From: Cocleimonas sp. | Lineage (GTDB): Bacteria; Pseudomonadota; Gammaproteobacteria; Thiotrichales; Thiotrichaceae | NCBI GenBank assembly: GCA_023146675.1 | Contig: JAGLBQ010000074.1 | Location: forward strand, 1 to 8,517 | Reading direction: 5' to 3' | DNA: 8,517 bases | Shown: positions 6,879 to 8,517 of the stretch, in pieces | Position numbering within the stretch: the stretch's first letter is position 1 | How the letters are laid out: every line of letters begins with the position of its first letter | Notes under the pieces: model-generated | What the model was told of the DNA's origin: nothing | What the model saw: the letters and a program-made list of their open reading frames with translations, nothing else | The model's database searches: none | Made by a program: the position numbers and the translations under genes

Positions 6879-7400
6879 ATGTCAAAAAGACTACCAATTG
6901 ATATCGATCCTCTTCGTCTGGTTGAACAACGAATATTTCTCTCTGGTGAGATGCCTGTTAAACAATTTCCTCGTTTGGAAAAGTTTCTGGCAGATAACGC
7001 AGAGGTAGTACGCGTTGATTTAACATTTGATCGCACAGAGGTGACACATTTACCCATTATAACGGGTCGTATTAAAGGTGAGTTACAACTTATCTGCCAG
7101 CGTTGTCTGGGGGCTGTGTCCTTTACAATGGATAGTCATCTCAACATTGTATTAATTAAAACTGATGCTGAAGCAGAACGTTTGCAAGGTGATTATGATA
7201 CTTGGCAGGTCGAAGATGATCGCATATTTTTACAGGATTTTATTGAAGATGAAATTTTGTTGGTGTTGCCTCATTCGGCATCGCATGATGAGTGTGAACC
7301 TTTTAAGCCCTTGATTGAAGCAGTACCAGATGCACTAGTACCTGAGCAACAAAAAAGTGATAATCCCTTTGCTGTATTAAAAGATTTTAACAAAGATTAA
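6879..7400 (+). CDS. yceD: DUF177 family protein YceD (23S rRNA accumulation protein)
   Basis: A 173-aa cytoplasmic protein of the YceD/DUF177 family, about the length of the E. coli protein (173 aa). In bacteria it is linked to 23S rRNA accumulation and is almost always encoded next to rpmF. Its biochemical action is not settled. Visible family marks are an N-terminal LPIDIDPLRL stretch, CQRC at 73-76 in the middle, the acidic EDEILLVLP segment (123-131) and DNPFAVL near the end (161-167). A lone C139 is also present. The start at 6879 is set by alignment of the N-terminus with E. coli YceD. No Shine-Dalgarno sequence precedes it, and the -10 box ends only nine bases upstream. rpmF follows after 15 bp, so the two are surely co-transcribed. 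Confidence 0.93.
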   Translation: MSKRLPIDIDPLRLVEQRIFLSGEMPVKQFPRLEKFLADNAEVVRVDLTFDRTEVTHLPIITGRIKGELQLICQRCLGAVSFTMDSHLNIVLIKTDAEAERLQGDYDTWQVEDDRIFLQDFIEDEILLVLPHSASHDECEPFKPLIEAVPDALVPEQQKSDNPFAVLKDFNKD

Positions 7401-7415
7401 CTGGAGTAAGCCAAA

Positions 7416-7625
7416 ATGGCAGTACAAAAAAGTAAAGTTACACGTTCTAGACGTGGTCAGCGTCGTTCACATGATTCATTAAAGAACCCTACCTTATCCG
7501 TTGATGCGGTATCAGGTGAGACACATTTACGCCACCATATGACACCCAATGGTTTTTACCGTGGTCGTCAGGTTATTATGCCTAAAGAGGTTTATGATGA
7601 AGACGATGACGCTACTGAAGAGTAA
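7416..7625 (+). CDS. rpmF: 50S ribosomal protein L32 with acidic C-terminal extension
   Basis: L32 is a small protein of the large ribosomal subunit. The 69-aa product begins with the typical MAVQKSKVTRSRRGQRRSHD and contains the conserved HLRHH and GFYRGRQVI segments. E. coli L32 has 57 residues and ends soon after that last segment. Here about a dozen extra residues follow, most of them acidic (MPKEVYDEDDDATEE). It is the zinc-free form, as in E. coli, with no Cys residues. TGGAG (7402-7406) lies nine bases before the ATG. The gene sits 15 bp after yceD. A terminator follows within 165 bp, before plsX. Confidence 0.96.
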   Translation: MAVQKSKVTRSRRGQRRSHDSLKNPTLSVDAVSGETHLRHHMTPNGFYRGRQVIMPKEVYDEDDDATEE

Positions 7626-7637
7626 GCAGGCTGTCGT

Positions 7638-7667
7638 TTGAGACTAGGTTGTAGTATTCGCTATATT
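7638..7667 (+). promoter_or_regulatory. Possible promoter between rpmF and plsX
   Basis: TTGAGA (7638-7643) and TATATT (7662-7667) are 18 bases apart. The start would be near 7674, upstream of the terminator at 7742-7769. Transcripts from it would have to pass that hairpin to reach plsX. Confidence 0.4.
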
Positions 7668-7741
7668 TAGTTTTTCAAATAGACCTATTAACTGTATATT
7701 CGATTAACACGGATTGTGTTTTAATTGTAGTTTGCAGTAGT

Positions 7742-7769
7742 AAAATCGCGGGCTTGTCCCGCGATTTTT
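7742..7769 (+). terminator. Strong intrinsic terminator between rpmF and plsX
   Basis: AAAATCGCGGG (7742-7752) and CCCGCGATTTT (7758-7768) form a perfect 11-bp stem around a 5-base loop (CTTGT). A T-run (7765-7769) follows, then CGTTT. It ends 20 bases before the plsX start. Its place inside a usually continuous operon suggests partial termination or regulated read-through. Confidence 0.88.
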
Positions 7770-7789
7770 CGTTTATTAAGGAATAAAAA

Positions 7790-8517
7790 ATGAGTGCTTT
7801 TTATCGAATATCATTAGATGCAATGGGGGGTGATAATGGCTATCCTGTTGTGGTTGAAGCTGCTATTGATGCACTACAAGAATATGATGATATAGAGCTT
7901 GTTTTAGTTGGTGATAAAGAAAAACTAACGGCTGAACTTAAAAAGCATTCTGATAAGAATGGCAGTAGACTTCGCATTCATCATGCGTCGCAAAAGGTCG
8001 CAATGGATGAATCTCCCGCTTTGGCATTGCGCAAAAAGAAAGATTCTTCCATGCGTGTTGCGATTAATCTAGTCAAACAAGGTGAGGTTGATGCGGTCGT
8101 TAGTGCAGGTAATACGGGTGCATTAATGGCAACAGCTCGCTTTGTGCTTAAAATGCTGCCAGGTATTGATCGCCCCGCCTTATGTACCGCTATTCCTAAT
8201 TCAAAAACTCATACCCATATGCTAGATTTGGGTGCAAATATTGACTCATCCGCCGAACACTTATATCAATTTGCCCTAATGGGGTCAGAGTTAGTCAATG
8301 TGATTGATGGTATTGAAGCGCCACGACTTGGCTTATTAAACATTGGCGAAGAAGAAATGAAAGGCAATGAGCAGGTTAAATTAGCGCATGATTTAATAAA
8401 ACAGGGCAATTTTAATTACCAAGGTTTTGTTGAAGGCAATGATATCTTTAGTGGTAACGTTGATTTGATTGTATGCGATGGTTTTGTTGGTAATGTCGCG
8501 CTAAAAACAACGGAAGG
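7790..8517 (+). CDS. plsX: Phosphate acyltransferase PlsX, 3'-truncated by window edge
   Basis: PlsX is a peripheral membrane enzyme that makes acyl-phosphate from acyl-ACP and phosphate. It feeds PlsY in the first step of phospholipid synthesis. The first 242 codons are present, of roughly 340-355 in the family, and the frame is open to the window end. Family motifs are LDAMGGD (9-15), SSMRVA (near 86-91), VSAGNTGALM (104-113), LDLGAN (144-149), LLNIGEEEMKGNE (about 182-194) and CDGFVGNVALKT (near 229-240). After the DAMGGD motif the sequence reads NGYP, where many homologues have HGP. The ATG at 7790 is preceded by AAGGA (7778-7782) with 7-base spacing. It follows rpmF by 164 bp. fabH would be expected downstream, beyond the window. 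Confidence 0.96.
   Translation, partial: MSAFYRISLDAMGGDNGYPVVVEAAIDALQEYDDIELVLVGDKEKLTAELKKHSDKNGSRLRIHHASQKVAMDESPALALRKKKDSSMRVAINLVKQGEVDAVVSAGNTGALMATARFVLKMLPGIDRPALCTAIPNSKTHTHMLDLGANIDSSAEHLYQFALMGSELVNVIDGIEAPRLGLLNIGEEEMKGNEQVKLAHDLIKQGNFNYQGFVEGNDIFSGNVDLIVCDGFVGNVALKTTE

Overview
The window is ordinary chromosomal DNA from a gammaproteobacterium of low to moderate GC content. The evidence is gene order and protein similarity to E. coli: prfB-lysS, an E. coli-type FadD, and the block yceF (divergent) / yceD-rpmF-plsX. The genus cannot be read from the window. The only mobile sequence is a small non-coding inverted-repeat element, and there is no tRNA, rRNA or CRISPR array.

Layout. 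1-736 is the 3' two thirds of prfB (release factor 2), cut by the window edge. A 135-base spacer carrying two hairpins leads to lysS (872-2386, lysyl-tRNA synthetase). An AT-rich convergent spacer separates lysS from a minus-strand gene for a six-transmembrane voltage-gated potassium channel (2487-3476). Divergent from the channel is a DUF4442 hotdog-fold protein (3563-4099), probably an acyl-CoA thioesterase. It is followed by fadD (4279-5940, long-chain acyl-CoA synthetase). A MITE-like inverted-repeat element (about 5987-6148) lies between the converging fadD and yceF and supplies the stop codon of yceF (6145-6735, minus strand, Maf-type nucleotide pyrophosphatase). Divergent from yceF is yceD-rpmF-plsX: the DUF177 protein, ribosomal protein L32, and the first 242 codons of the phosphate acyltransferase PlsX.

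How the genes fit together. prfB and lysS are translation genes, usually linked. The DUF4442 protein and FadD form a probable fatty-acid module, one removing CoA from acyl chains and the other adding it. The yceD block joins ribosome assembly (YceD, L32) to phospholipid synthesis (PlsX). Here a strong intrinsic terminator sits between rpmF and plsX, which suggests attenuation or separate expression.

I found no convincing new multi-gene system. The observations most worth a second look are the inverted-repeat element fused to the end of yceF, the near-zero 5' leader predicted for yceD, the terminator inside the rpmF-plsX unit, the acidic tail on L32, and the Cys/His motif at the channel's C-terminus.
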